Below, one piece after another: positions 8,587-15,787 of a stretch of 64,000 nt of DNA. Source of the DNA: CAKRZE01 sp045617585 (lineage in GTDB: Bacteria; Bacillota; Clostridia; Oscillospirales; CAG-272); the NCBI GenBank assembly GCA_045617585.1, contig JAZLIW010000015.1, forward strand, positions 1 to 64,000. Direction: 5' to 3'. Both the position numbers and the translations under genes were made by a program. The notes below the pieces were generated by a model. The model did no database searches. It was given only the letters and a program-made list of their open reading frames with translations, and had not been told where the DNA came from. Position 1 is the stretch's first letter. The number at the start of each line of letters is the position of its first letter.

Positions 8587-8639
8587 GACGACGTGTGATC
8601 AGTCGGAGCGGGTATTGCTGATTTTTTGGTGAAATACAA

Positions 8640-8777
8640 GTGAAATCATCCAGCTCCTCAGAATGTGAAATGATGATCCCCGGCGTTGCCGGCACGCCCG
8701 CAGGCATTTCACACGCCGCAGGCGTATTTCACGTGCGAAGCGCATTTCACAAATCCCGCACGGGATTTATTTCGTTG
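8640..8777. repeat. Array of small palindromes separated by ATTTCAC
   Basis: Three copies of ATTTCAC (8706-8712, 8726-8732, 8744-8750) separate different short inverted repeats: ACGCC-gca-GGCGT (8713-8725), GCG-aa-GCGC (about 8735-8743) and AAATCCC-gcac-GGGATTT (8751-8768). A further one, CCGGC-gtt-GCCGG (8680-8692), precedes them. GTGAAAT occurs in the opposite orientation at 8640 and about 8666. The block ends directly at the tRNA terminator. It encodes nothing convincing. Confidence 0.6.
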
Positions 8778-8807
8778 AAAAAAGCACTTCTTGCGAAGTG
8801 CTTTTTT
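8778..8807 (-). terminator. Terminator of the CAT-anticodon tRNA
   Basis: AAAAAAGCACTTC (8778-8790) pairs with GAAGTGCTTTTTT (8795-8807) around a 4-nt loop. It starts 2 nt beyond the tRNA 3' end and has T-runs for both strands. Confidence 0.85.
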
Positions 8808-8808
8808 C

Positions 8809-8885
8809 TGGTGGGCCATCAAGGACTCGAACCTTGGACCAACCGGTTATGAGCCGGTAGCTCTGACCAACTGAGCTAATGGCCC
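8809..8885 (-). tRNA. tRNA with CAT anticodon (Met, or Ile2 after lysidine modification)
   Basis: The complete 77-nt cloverleaf includes an encoded 3' CCA. The acceptor stem GGGCCAT pairs with ATGGCCC. The D arm contains AGCTCAGTTGGTCAGAGCT, the anticodon stem ACCGG/CCGGT encloses loop CTCATAA, and the T loop contains GGTTCGAGTCC. The CAT anticodon is shared by elongator Met and by Ile2 read after TilS modification. The 1-72 pair is G-C rather than initiator-like, so initiator tRNA is excluded. The sequence resembles both alternatives and I cannot decide between them. The 5' end is preceded at about 30 nt by TTGACA (8916-8921, minus). Confidence 0.9.
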
Positions 8886-8930
8886 GCTGGGCGGTTATGT
8901 ATCACGGCGGCGGCTTGTCAACCGCGCGCC

Positions 8931-8966
8931 GGAAAAAGAGAGCCGCGGCGCAGCGAGGCGCGCGGC
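8931..8966 (-). terminator. Terminator of the 83-residue membrane protein gene
   Basis: On the minus strand GCCGCG (8961-8966) pairs with CGCGGC (8942-8947), with further GC pairs near the loop, followed by a T-rich tail (plus-strand GGAAAAAGAG). Confidence 0.6.
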
Positions 8967-8987
8967 ATCTCCCTTTGATCGTAATCC

Positions 8988-9239
8988 TCAGAAGATCCTG
9001 CGAAGAATGCCGAGTACGGTCGTCACGGCGCAAAGCGCCCAGATGACCAGCGCGACATCGATCAAAGCCGCAGACTGAGACCCCTTCGTAGCGAAGTCTG
9101 TGTTCTTATCCGGTTCATCGGGCTTCGTAAAATGAAGCGTAAGATCGTAATCCGCTCCGAGGCGCCAGCCGTTCTGCTTCAGATTTTCGTAGCCGCGCAT
9201 CAGCTTGCTTTTCCACTCTTTTGCTTTCGGTAACTGCAT
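8988..9239 (-). CDS. Small tail-anchored membrane protein of unknown function
   Basis: The protein has 83 residues: a polar, charged N-terminal half (PKAKEWKSKLMRGYENLKQNG) and one hydrophobic C-terminal segment (about 58-78, ALIDVALVIWALCAVTTVLG) followed by RRIF, which fits a tail-anchored single-pass protein. A GGGGGA ribosome binding site and a clean promoter (9279-9307) support it as a real monocistronic gene. I recognise no family. Confidence 0.7.
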   Translation of the reverse strand: MQLPKAKEWKSKLMRGYENLKQNGWRLGADYDLTLHFTKPDEPDKNTDFATKGSQSAALIDVALVIWALCAVTTVLGILRRIF

Positions 9240-9278
9240 GACTGTTCCCCCGATCCGTTTTTTCGATTAGTTTACCTG

Positions 9279-9307
9279 ATTTTATCACACCTATGCTCCG
9301 ATATCAA
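9279..9307 (-). promoter_or_regulatory. Sigma-A promoter of the 83-residue protein gene
   Basis: Minus-strand TTGATA (9302-9307) and TAAAAT (9279-9284) are separated by 17 nt. Confidence 0.65.
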
Positions 9308-9334
9308 GAGGGAAAGATATCTTTTTTGTAAATT

Positions 9335-10048
9335 TTACACCTTTGCGGCGATTTCGTCACGCAATTTGGCTATGATCTTCTTTTCCAGTCGGGAAATATA
9401 GGACTGTGAGATCCCGAGCAGATCCGCGACCTCCTTCTGCGTATGCTCCTTTCTGCCGTTCATACCGAAGCGCAGCTCGATGATCTCCCGCTCCCGCGGC
9501 GTCAGCTTGCGCAGTGCGTCCGCCACGGTTTTCCGGTCCTCGTCCGATTCGAGCTGCCGGTACACGCTCTCCCCGTCCGAGCCGATCACGTCGGACAGAT
9601 GCAGATCGTTGCCCTCCCCGTCGGTCGAGAGCGGCTCGTCGATCGAGATCTCCGCCCGTCTTCCCGCGCACTTCCGCAAATACATCAGGATCTCATTCTC
9701 GATGCAGCGGGAGGCGTAGGTCGCCAGCTTGATCCCCTTGTCCCGCCGGAAGGTCCGCACGCCCTTGATCAGCCCGATCGTCCCGATCGAGATCAGGTCC
9801 TCGATCCCGACGCCGGTGTTGTCAAAGCGTTTGGCGATGTACACGACGAGGCGCAGATTGTGCTCGATCAGCGTCCCGCCGACGTCCTCTCCGTTTTCCA
9901 GCCGTTCGAGCGTCCTCGCCTCTTCCTCCGGCGTCAGCGGCTCGGGGAGCGCCTCCGACCCGCCGACATAGTACAGTTCCTCCCCAAACAGCCGGGAGAT
10001 CAGCCGAAGCAGGCGAGAAAGCCCGCCGGAAATCCGTCTTTCCGTCAT
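9335..10048 (-). CDS. sigE: Sporulation sigma factor SigE (made as pro-sigma-E)
   Basis: The 237-residue protein starts at ATG 10048, overlapping the spoIIGA stop codon by ATGA. It is the early mother-cell sigma factor. The N-terminal pro-sequence (MTERRISGGLSRLLRLISRL) and the processing region EELYYVGGSEALP match the family, where SpoIIGA removes about 25-30 residues. Region 2 (HNLRLVVYIAKRFDNTG, then IGLIKGVRTF and LATYASRCIENEILMYLR) and region 4 (LTPREREIIELRFG with the helix-turn-helix QKEVADLLGISQSYISRLEK) are intact. A longer in-frame reading upstream is only a shadow of spoIIGA. sigG does not follow, unlike in Bacillus. Confidence 0.97.
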   Translation of the reverse strand: MTERRISGGLSRLLRLISRLFGEELYYVGGSEALPEPLTPEEEARTLERLENGEDVGGTLIEHNLRLVVYIAKRFDNTGVGIEDLISIGTIGLIKGVRTFRRDKGIKLATYASRCIENEILMYLRKCAGRRAEISIDEPLSTDGEGNDLHLSDVIGSDGESVYRQLESDEDRKTVADALRKLTPREREIIELRFGMNGRKEHTQKEVADLLGISQSYISRLEKKIIAKLRDEIAAKV

Positions 10049-10854
10049 TTCTTTACCTTTTCTTTCTCCGTAACCTCTTTTTCCGGGATCAGGCAGGCGG
10101 GGACGACCGTCTCGTTCCCGTCCGTCATGGCGACGCAGCAATCCACGTTTCTGCCCGCGACGCTGCACCTCCGCGGCAGAAATCCGGTCAGGATCCCCTC
10201 TCCGTTCACCGTCCGGAACGGAACAACGCGCATCCGTTCGGGCGGCGGGTCGGGCAGGAGCCGCTTCGGCAGCAGGATCACGGGGAGACCGGAGAGAGGC
10301 TCCCGCAGGAAATTCCCGGTATCCGGGATCCCGGTCACGCTCACGGTCCGGTCCCCGCATTCCACCGTAACGCGGACCGAACGCGCTCTGCCGCGGGCGG
10401 CACGGCGTGCCGTCAGCAGCGTGAAGACGCCGAAACCGACCGCGCACAGAAGCAGCCATCCCGCCGGGATCCCCGTTCCCCCGCCCGCGCCGCTTTCCGG
10501 GTGGTATTCCGTCCCCGTCAGACGGTTGAAGAGCGCGAAGCCCGCCGTCATTCCCCCGCCGATGAGGAACGAGACGACGTAGAAGACCGCGACCCCGAGC
10601 GAACCGCAGCCGGGAACGCTCATTTCGCAGAGCAGGACCGAGACCGCAATATGTAAGATCAGCGCGACCAGCGAATTTCCGGGCAGGAGCACGGACGCGA
10701 CGGCGTAGACCCCGCCGAGCGCGGAGGCTGCTGCGGCGGCTTTCTTTTTCAGCCGTTTTCCGAGCAGACGCGCCGTCAGAAAAAGGAGAAAATAGTCCAT
10801 CGAAAAGTTGATCATAAACAGAACGTCCGCGTAGATCACCCGGGTCTCTTCCAT
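10045..10854 (-). CDS. spoIIGA: Sigma-E processing peptidase SpoIIGA
   Basis: This 269-residue protein is the membrane aspartic protease that activates pro-sigma-E at the sporulation septum. The N-terminal half has five hydrophobic segments (about 7-30, 43-59, 60-80, 86-110, 130-150). The C-terminal half carries the aspartic-protease signature IPDTGN, with catalytic Asp178. The length is slightly below the B. subtilis protein (309). The gene is translationally coupled to sigE through a 4-nt overlap. A promoter-like element with 22-bp spacing lies at 10881-10914. Confidence 0.95.
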   Translation of the reverse strand: MEETRVIYADVLFMINFSMDYFLLFLTARLLGKRLKKKAAAAASALGGVYAVASVLLPGNSLVALILHIAVSVLLCEMSVPGCGSLGVAVFYVVSFLIGGGMTAGFALFNRLTGTEYHPESGAGGGTGIPAGWLLLCAVGFGVFTLLTARRAARGRARSVRVTVECGDRTVSVTGIPDTGNFLREPLSGLPVILLPKRLLPDPPPERMRVVPFRTVNGEGILTGFLPRRCSVAGRNVDCCVAMTDGNETVVPACLIPEKEVTEKEKVKK

Positions 10855-10880
10855 CGGTCTTCCCTCCGTTCACCGGGATC

Positions 10881-10914
10881 ATTGTAGCACTCTTCCCGCG
10901 CAGAAGCGGTCGGT
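10881..10914 (-). promoter_or_regulatory. Putative spoIIG promoter with long spacer
   Basis: A minus-strand -10 box TACAAT (10881-10886) lies about 27 nt from the ATG. No -35 hexamer occurs at 17 nt; ACCGAC (10909-10914) lies at 22 nt. A 22-bp spacing is known for the Spo0A-activated spoIIG promoter of B. subtilis, but the match to a Spo0A box here is weak. Confidence 0.4.
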
Positions 10915-10930
10915 TTTTGGGGCGGAAAAC

Positions 10931-10965
10931 AAAAAAGGGGCTGCTGCACTGACGCGCAGCAGCCC
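10931..10965 (-). terminator. Terminator of the PH-domain protein gene
   Basis: GGGCTGCTGC (10938-10947) pairs perfectly with GCAGCAGCCC (10956-10965). On the minus strand six T follow (plus-strand A, 10931-10936). Confidence 0.8.
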
Positions 10966-10981
10966 ACGATGAAGGGCGCCG

Positions 10982-11545
10982 TTATTCTTCGCTTCCCGGG
11001 CGGAGATCGTTCGGCCGGAACAGATCCGCCGCGTTTTCGTTCCGGTACTGCCGGATAAGCTTTTCGACGGTATCGTATTCCGTGATCGCCGGGATCTCAA
11101 GCAGCTCCGACGAGCCGATCTGAATGCTGCCGGTCCCGCGCATTTTTTCAAAGATGCCCCGTTTCACCTGGACGGTCAGCGCGTCCACGACGGTTTTTGA
11201 CGCCGTTGACATCGAAAAAACGCCGCCCGAGACGTAAACCGTCCGGTTCGTCACCATCCACCAGCTGTTTTTGTACCGTTTCACGGCAAAAATGAGATTA
11301 CCGAGATAGAGCCAGACCGGCAGCAGATGCAGAAGAAAAAACAGAAGGAGGAAGTATTCCCCGCCCCCCTCCGAAAAGATGCCCGCGATCGCCGAGCCGT
11401 CGATCAGGACCCAGACGATCGAGAACGGAAGCAGGATGTTAAAAACGCTTTTCAGGAGAAACGTGCCCTTTTCCGGCTTGCCTTCCCGCAGAACGTACTC
11501 GTCGGGAAGCATTTTTTCCCGCAGAGGATTGTATTCCATTGTCAT
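10982..11545 (-). CDS. PH domain-containing membrane protein (YdbS/YdbT-like)
   Basis: The protein has 187 residues. The N-terminal part holds EKMLPDEYVLREGKP and two hydrophobic segments (about 30-52 and 60-87). The C-terminal part is a bacterial pleckstrin-homology domain (WWMVTNRTVYVSGGVFS, then LTVQVKRGIFEKMRGTGSIQIGSSE), typical of bPH2 proteins. The role is unknown; some relatives contribute to resistance to membrane-active agents. It is monocistronic with its own promoter (11583-11611) and terminator, and divergent from the LRR gene. Confidence 0.8.
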   Translation of the reverse strand: MTMEYNPLREKMLPDEYVLREGKPEKGTFLLKSVFNILLPFSIVWVLIDGSAIAGIFSEGGGEYFLLLFFLLHLLPVWLYLGNLIFAVKRYKNSWWMVTNRTVYVSGGVFSMSTASKTVVDALTVQVKRGIFEKMRGTGSIQIGSSELLEIPAITEYDTVEKLIRQYRNENAADLFRPNDLRPGSEE

Positions 11546-11582
11546 TTCCTTTCAGATCACATTTTTCGTTCCGTCCGTATCC

Positions 11583-11611
11583 ATCGTACCACGGTTTCCC
11601 CGGTTTGTCAA
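11583..11611 (-). promoter_or_regulatory. Sigma-A promoter of the PH-domain gene
   Basis: Minus-strand TTGACA (11606-11611) and TACGAT (11583-11588) are 17 nt apart. It is back to back with the promoter at 11623-11651. Confidence 0.7.
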
Positions 11612-11622
11612 TAAAAAACCTC

Positions 11623-11651
11623 TTGCCAGCCGGCGCCGTCCGTGCTATAAT
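11623..11651 (+). promoter_or_regulatory. Sigma-A promoter of the LRR protein gene
   Basis: TTGCCA (11623-11628) and TATAAT (11646-11651) have a 17-nt spacer. The transcript starts about 30 nt ahead of the ATG at 11689. Confidence 0.75.
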
Positions 11652-11688
11652 AAAGGAAAGAATCAAGAATACCGAACGGAGGAACCGT

Positions 11689-12384
11689 ATGAAACGCCGT
11701 TTTACCGCTTTCATCGCACTTGTACTGCTGCTGTTCACATCTCTGCCGACCGCCGCGGAGGAACTGCATGAAACCGATTCCGGCGTGGTTTACACCGTGG
11801 AAAACGGTGAAATCACGGTCGTCGGTTACCATTTTGCCGGGTTTACCCTGACGGTCCCAGCCGAGATCGACGGAATGCCCGTCACGAAGGTCGATAAGAC
11901 CGCCTTCTACGGCGACAAAAACCTGACGTCCGTCACGCTGCCGGATACCGTGCGTGAAATCGGAGAGGACGCGTTTTCCTGCTGCGACAACCTGACGAAG
12001 GTCGTCCTGCCGAAGGATCTGCCCGAGATCCCGCTCCGCTGCTTCCGCCTCTGCAAGGTCCTCCGGGAGGTCACCATGCCGGAGACCGTCCGCGTGATCG
12101 GTCCCTCCGCGTTCGAGGGCTGCCTGATGCTTGAATCGGTCGTCGTCCCCGCCTCGGTCACCGAGATCGGCCACGACGCGTTCTCCGGCTGCGGCTCCCT
12201 CGTGCTTGACTGTACCGACAGCCCGCTCGGAGAGCAATACGCCGGGGAAAACGGTCTGTTCACGCTGCGGACCGCCAAGTCCTCCCCGCTCCCGACGATC
12301 CTCCTGCTGACTGCCGTGCTTGCCGCCGTACTGATCGCCGTTGAGCTTTTCCTCAAAAAAGCGGGGAAAAAGCGGGAAAAATGA
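11689..12384 (+). CDS. BspA-type leucine-rich repeat surface protein
   Basis: The start is the ATG at 11689 with CGGAGGAA upstream; 231 residues. A Sec signal peptide spans residues 1-24 (cut near PTAAEE). Residues about 50-180 carry BspA-type (LRR_5) repeats: LPDTVREIGEDAFSCC, MPETVRVIGPSAFEGC and VPASVTEIGHDAFSGC. One C-terminal membrane segment (about 203-223) is followed by Lys/Arg, giving a type-I anchored ectodomain. Such proteins act in adhesion or surface display, but no ligand is predictable. The gene has its own promoter and a strong terminator. Confidence 0.85.
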   Translation: MKRRFTAFIALVLLLFTSLPTAAEELHETDSGVVYTVENGEITVVGYHFAGFTLTVPAEIDGMPVTKVDKTAFYGDKNLTSVTLPDTVREIGEDAFSCCDNLTKVVLPKDLPEIPLRCFRLCKVLREVTMPETVRVIGPSAFEGCLMLESVVVPASVTEIGHDAFSGCGSLVLDCTDSPLGEQYAGENGLFTLRTAKSSPLPTILLLTAVLAAVLIAVELFLKKAGKKREK

Positions 12385-12400
12385 TCTCAAAACAAAAATG

Positions 12401-12443
12401 CCGCTGCCGGAAGACGGAAACGTGTCTTCCGGCAGCGGTTTTT
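12401..12443. terminator. Bidirectional terminator between convergent genes
   Basis: CCGCTGCCGGAAGAC (12401-12415) pairs with GTCTTCCGGCAGCGG (12424-12438). There are T-runs on both strands (TTTTT at 12439; plus-strand AAAAA before the stem). It serves the LRR gene and the M16C peptidase gene. Confidence 0.85.
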
Positions 12444-12462
12444 CATTCGGTTTCGGAATGCG

Positions 12463-15354
12463 TCAGGTCAGGGAGATTACTTCGTCGAACAGTTCAGGCG
12501 CCGACTCGATCGCGGCGCGGGAGCCGATCACGCAGTAAGCGCACTGCGGCAGCAGCCCTTCCAGCTTTTCCGCAAAGGCACTGAGGGATTCCCCGGAGGT
12601 GTGCAGCATCTCACGGCGGATCACGGCGCGTTCCTCCGGATCTCTGCGGCGCAGATACCCGGCGATCGCCGTTTCCCCGGCGGTATGCGGCGTCTGCAGC
12701 GGATCGGATTCACCGACCGCGCCGATGATCAGGCTGTTCAGGTCCTTTTCCTCCGGGATCGATCCGGCAAGGACCTTTCCGATCTCACGGAAGGCCTTGA
12801 GCGAGCCGATCGCGTTCGGATCGCGGTAGCTCGTGAAGCGGAGCGCGCCGTTTTCGTTGACGATCATCCGGACGCCGTACGCGCCGTTCTGCACGCGGAC
12901 GGTGTTCCACAGATAGCTGTAAGTCAGGTAGGAAGCGGCGACGCTCATATCACCGGTGTACCGGACGCCCGCCTTTTCCATATTCAGTCCGAGCGCGGTG
13001 AAGCTGATCTCCGAGGGGATGACGATCGCCTCCCTGCGCAGACCGAACGGCTGGTACGCGTTGGGCTCCGTGACCGAGCCCGTATCGTCAAACGCGGAGA
13101 TCAGCTCTTCGGAATACGCGGCGGAGGGATGCCCGATCTGACCGACGGTCAGACGGGCACGGCTGATCAGCCGTTTCGCCAGCGCCTCCAGTCCGGCGCA
13201 GAAGTCCTCCGGATCGTTCTTCAGCGCTTCTCCGGCGCGCACGAGCCAACGGTACTGCTCAAGTCCCGAGACGTATTCGTTCGCCAGCCCGCCCGGCGTG
13301 AAGCAGGCGCTCACTCTCGACGAGGCGAAGGTCGTGCCCGCCGACTTGATGATCTCCCGCATCCGGAGCTGTCTCTGGCTGAGGATCTGACCGACGCGCT
13401 TTGCGTCGGAATAAACCGTGTCGCGGAGCAGCTCCGCCGCGAAGCCTGCCGCCTCTTTCTCCTTGCTGTCAAGGATGCTCATGTGCGCGGTGAAATACAC
13501 CCTGGCCCGGTCTGCCGTCTCGGAGATCGGCAGCACGTTCGTGTAGAAGGCGCCGAAGTTCATTTTCATCAGCTTCTGCAGGGTCAGGCTGTCGTGCTGC
13601 TTCGTCGGCAGTTCGCCGATCAGGGAGCAGAGGAAGTTGCTGCACGCGACCTCCTCCGGCGTAAGGTCGGACGCGTCGAAGAAGAGATTGGTGTACACGA
13701 TGCCGGAGGTATCCTGCGGCGCGTGAAGGACCGGACGTCCCAGGACCTCGCTCACCTCCAGCGGAAATTCCTCGGGCGTCTCGGAGACCTCCGAGAGCGG
13801 CAGGACGGGCAGCGTCGCAAGCGCCTCGGGAGAGTCGGGCGTTCTCTGCGCTTCGAGCAGTGCCGCCGCCTCGGCACGGATGCGGTCCAGCTCCCCTTCG
13901 CCGAGAGAAGCCGTCAGTTCCTCCAGCTTTTTCCTTCCGGCGGCAAGCTTTTCCTCGCCGTATTCCGCCGAGGGATCGAGCCAGACCGACGCGCGGTGCG
14001 GATTGTCGAGGATCACTTCGGCAAGCAGCTTTTCGTACCAGCCGGTATCGACGTTCGCACGGAGGTGCTCAAAGGCCTCGTTCATCTCCAGCCATTCCGC
14101 CGGATCGCCTCCGTACAGCCAGGATTCGAGGATCTGCATCCCGTAGACCAGTCCCTTCGGGGTGCGCCCGAAGTCCCGCTCCTTCGTGGAGAACTCCATC
14201 GTATTGATCGTGGCGAGCAGCTGCTCCCGGTCCAGTCCGTTTTCGCACAGACCGCGGAGCGTATCGCGGATCACGCGCTTCAGCTCCTCTTTCTTCCCGG
14301 GAGCCGTGTTCTTGACGCTGATCACCGCCTCAAGGAAACGGGTTCCGCTGTCTACGTCAAACGAAACAGACTCCGCCAGTTCCTTTTCGAGAACGGCACG
14401 GCAGAGCGGCGAGTCGTTGGTCTCCGCGATGACGGAGGAAACGATGCTCATGCCGAGCGCCTTTTCCTTATCGTTAAACTCGCCGAACACGTACCCTTCC
14501 ATATACCGGGAACGGTTCTCCGTGCTCTCTCCCGTTCCGATCTCATAGAGCCCTTCGGCGTCCCCGCCATCGACCTGCTTCTGATCGGCGATCCGGGGCA
14601 GATCCTCCAAACGGTCGAAGTCCTTCAGATAGGAATCGAGCAGAGCGAATACCTCCTCCGTCGGGATCCTGCCGTCGAGGACGATATAGGAGTTCGAGGG
14701 GTGGTAATATTTGCGGTACGAGGCCACGAACTGCTCGTAGGTCAGTTCCGGGATCGCGTCCGGCGCGCCGCCCGACTCAAAGCGGTAGCAGGTATCCGGG
14801 TACAGCTGACGCATGAGCTGCTTGTGGATCTGACGGTCCACCGAGGTATATGCGCCCTTCATCTCGCTGTACACGACGCCGCTGCGCGTCAGCACGCCGT
14901 CGTCGCCGACCTCGTAATGCCAGCCCTCCTGACGGAAGATCTCCGGCTTATGAAGAATGGCGGGACGGAACACCGCGTCGAGATAGACCTCGGTGAGGTT
15001 CAGAAAATCGCGGCGGTTTCTCGAAGAGACGGGATAGAAGGTCTTATCCGAAAAGGTCATCGCGTTGAGGAAGGTATTGAGCGAGGTGCGGAGGAGGTTG
15101 ACGAACGGTTCCTTGACCGGGAACTTGTCCGAGCCGCAGAGCACGGAATGCTCAAGGATATGGAAAACGCCGGTGTCGTCCTCGGGTGTGGTCTTGAACG
15201 CGATCCCGAAGACCATGTTGGTGTCGTCCCGATCCAGCCAGATGGCGCGCGCGCCGTTTTTGTCGTAGGTCAGCTCGACCATTTCCGCCCTGGTCTCCGG
15301 CAGAAAGCGGGTGCTGGTTACGGTAAAGCCGTGCAGTTTCTCACCTGTTTTCAT
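12463..15354 (-). CDS. M16C family zinc metallopeptidase (insulinase/presequence-protease type)
   Basis: The protein has 963 residues, the usual size for the one-chain M16C group (PreP, falcilysin and bacterial homologues). The inverted zinc motif HxxEH is H65-I-L-E68-H69. The third zinc ligand is probably a Glu near VVYSEMKGAYTS (about residue 165). Four homologous domains would form a closing chamber that degrades unfolded peptides. There is no signal peptide, so it is likely cytoplasmic. It is monocistronic, with the promoter at 15397-15425 and AAAGGAGA upstream of the start. Clostridial genomes often carry this gene, but its physiological substrate is not established. Confidence 0.93.
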   Translation of the reverse strand: MKTGEKLHGFTVTSTRFLPETRAEMVELTYDKNGARAIWLDRDDTNMVFGIAFKTTPEDDTGVFHILEHSVLCGSDKFPVKEPFVNLLRTSLNTFLNAMTFSDKTFYPVSSRNRRDFLNLTEVYLDAVFRPAILHKPEIFRQEGWHYEVGDDGVLTRSGVVYSEMKGAYTSVDRQIHKQLMRQLYPDTCYRFESGGAPDAIPELTYEQFVASYRKYYHPSNSYIVLDGRIPTEEVFALLDSYLKDFDRLEDLPRIADQKQVDGGDAEGLYEIGTGESTENRSRYMEGYVFGEFNDKEKALGMSIVSSVIAETNDSPLCRAVLEKELAESVSFDVDSGTRFLEAVISVKNTAPGKKEELKRVIRDTLRGLCENGLDREQLLATINTMEFSTKERDFGRTPKGLVYGMQILESWLYGGDPAEWLEMNEAFEHLRANVDTGWYEKLLAEVILDNPHRASVWLDPSAEYGEEKLAAGRKKLEELTASLGEGELDRIRAEAAALLEAQRTPDSPEALATLPVLPLSEVSETPEEFPLEVSEVLGRPVLHAPQDTSGIVYTNLFFDASDLTPEEVACSNFLCSLIGELPTKQHDSLTLQKLMKMNFGAFYTNVLPISETADRARVYFTAHMSILDSKEKEAAGFAAELLRDTVYSDAKRVGQILSQRQLRMREIIKSAGTTFASSRVSACFTPGGLANEYVSGLEQYRWLVRAGEALKNDPEDFCAGLEALAKRLISRARLTVGQIGHPSAAYSEELISAFDDTGSVTEPNAYQPFGLRREAIVIPSEISFTALGLNMEKAGVRYTGDMSVAASYLTYSYLWNTVRVQNGAYGVRMIVNENGALRFTSYRDPNAIGSLKAFREIGKVLAGSIPEEKDLNSLIIGAVGESDPLQTPHTAGETAIAGYLRRRDPEERAVIRREMLHTSGESLSAFAEKLEGLLPQCAYCVIGSRAAIESAPELFDEVISLT

Positions 15355-15396
15355 CTTGGTTCTCCTTTGTTTCCATCATTATCTGTTGATTCTTTT

Positions 15397-15425
15397 ATTA
15401 TACACCAAAAAAGCCGGGATAGCAA
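15397..15425 (-). promoter_or_regulatory. Sigma-A promoter of the M16C peptidase gene
   Basis: Minus-strand TTGCTA (15420-15425) and TATAAT (15397-15402) are 17 nt apart. Confidence 0.7.
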
Positions 15426-15469
15426 GACGGGAACGATATTTCTTTTCTGTGAAAAGTTCCGGAAACCCC

Positions 15470-15498
15470 TTGCTTTTTTTCCTTCTATATGATATAAT
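15470..15498 (+). promoter_or_regulatory. Promoter of the SRP RNA (and dnaX operon)
   Basis: TTGCTT (15470-15475) and TATAAT (15493-15498) have a 17-nt spacer. Transcription would begin near 15505, about 19 nt before the mature SRP RNA. Confidence 0.75.
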
Positions 15499-15523
15499 AT
15501 ATGTTGCCGGAGCGATCCGGTAT

Positions 15524-15639
15524 CATTCGCCGAAAGCGGGTCTTGTGCGATAGACCGCCGTGAACCATGTCAGGCGGGGAACCGAGCAGCATTAAGCGGA
15601 GTGGAATATGTGCCGCAAGGGTGCCTGTTTCGGCGAATG
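15524..15639 (+). ncRNA. ffs: Signal recognition particle RNA, small bacterial type (4.5S-like)
   Basis: The ends pair perfectly: CATTCGCCGAAA (15524-15535) with TTTCGGCGAATG (15628-15639), giving a hairpin RNA of about 116 nt. The apical Ffh-binding domain is unmistakable: GTGAACCATGTCAGG, a GGAA tetraloop closed by CGG/CCG, AGCAGCATTAAG, and further down ATGTGCCGCAAGGGTGCCTG. There is no room for the Alu domain of the large Bacillus-type RNA. It lies directly upstream of dnaX, the usual position in Firmicutes. Confidence 0.9.
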
Positions 15640-15652
15640 TTCTTTTTGATAA

Positions 15653-15736
15653 CCGTCTCCGGTGAAACGGAGGACTCGCCCGCATCGCGGCTACCCCAAC
15701 GGCAGAAGCCGGGCGGCCGGTTGACGGGATTTTTTT
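15653..15736 (+). terminator. Large structured hairpin with U-run between SRP RNA and dnaX
   Basis: CCGTC and CCGG (15653-15657, 15659-15662) pair with CCGG and GACGG (15717-15720, 15723-15727). Nested inside are CGCC/GGCG and CGGCT/AGCCG, and seven T follow (15730-15736). An alternative small hairpin CTCCG/CGGAG (15657-15671) would break the outer stem, so it could act as a regulated terminator. It either ends the SRP transcript or attenuates dnaX; no known riboswitch class was recognised. Confidence 0.55.
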
Positions 15737-15787
15737 GATTTTCCCCTTTCCGGGGCAAAACGGTAAACGGCAAGGAAAGGAACCGAT

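Noticed and set aside
9335..10882. A 515-codon frame suggesting a fused protein with SigE at its end
   Set aside because: The upstream half is spoIIGA in another frame; the sigE start is fixed by the pro-sequence and the ATGA overlap at 10048.
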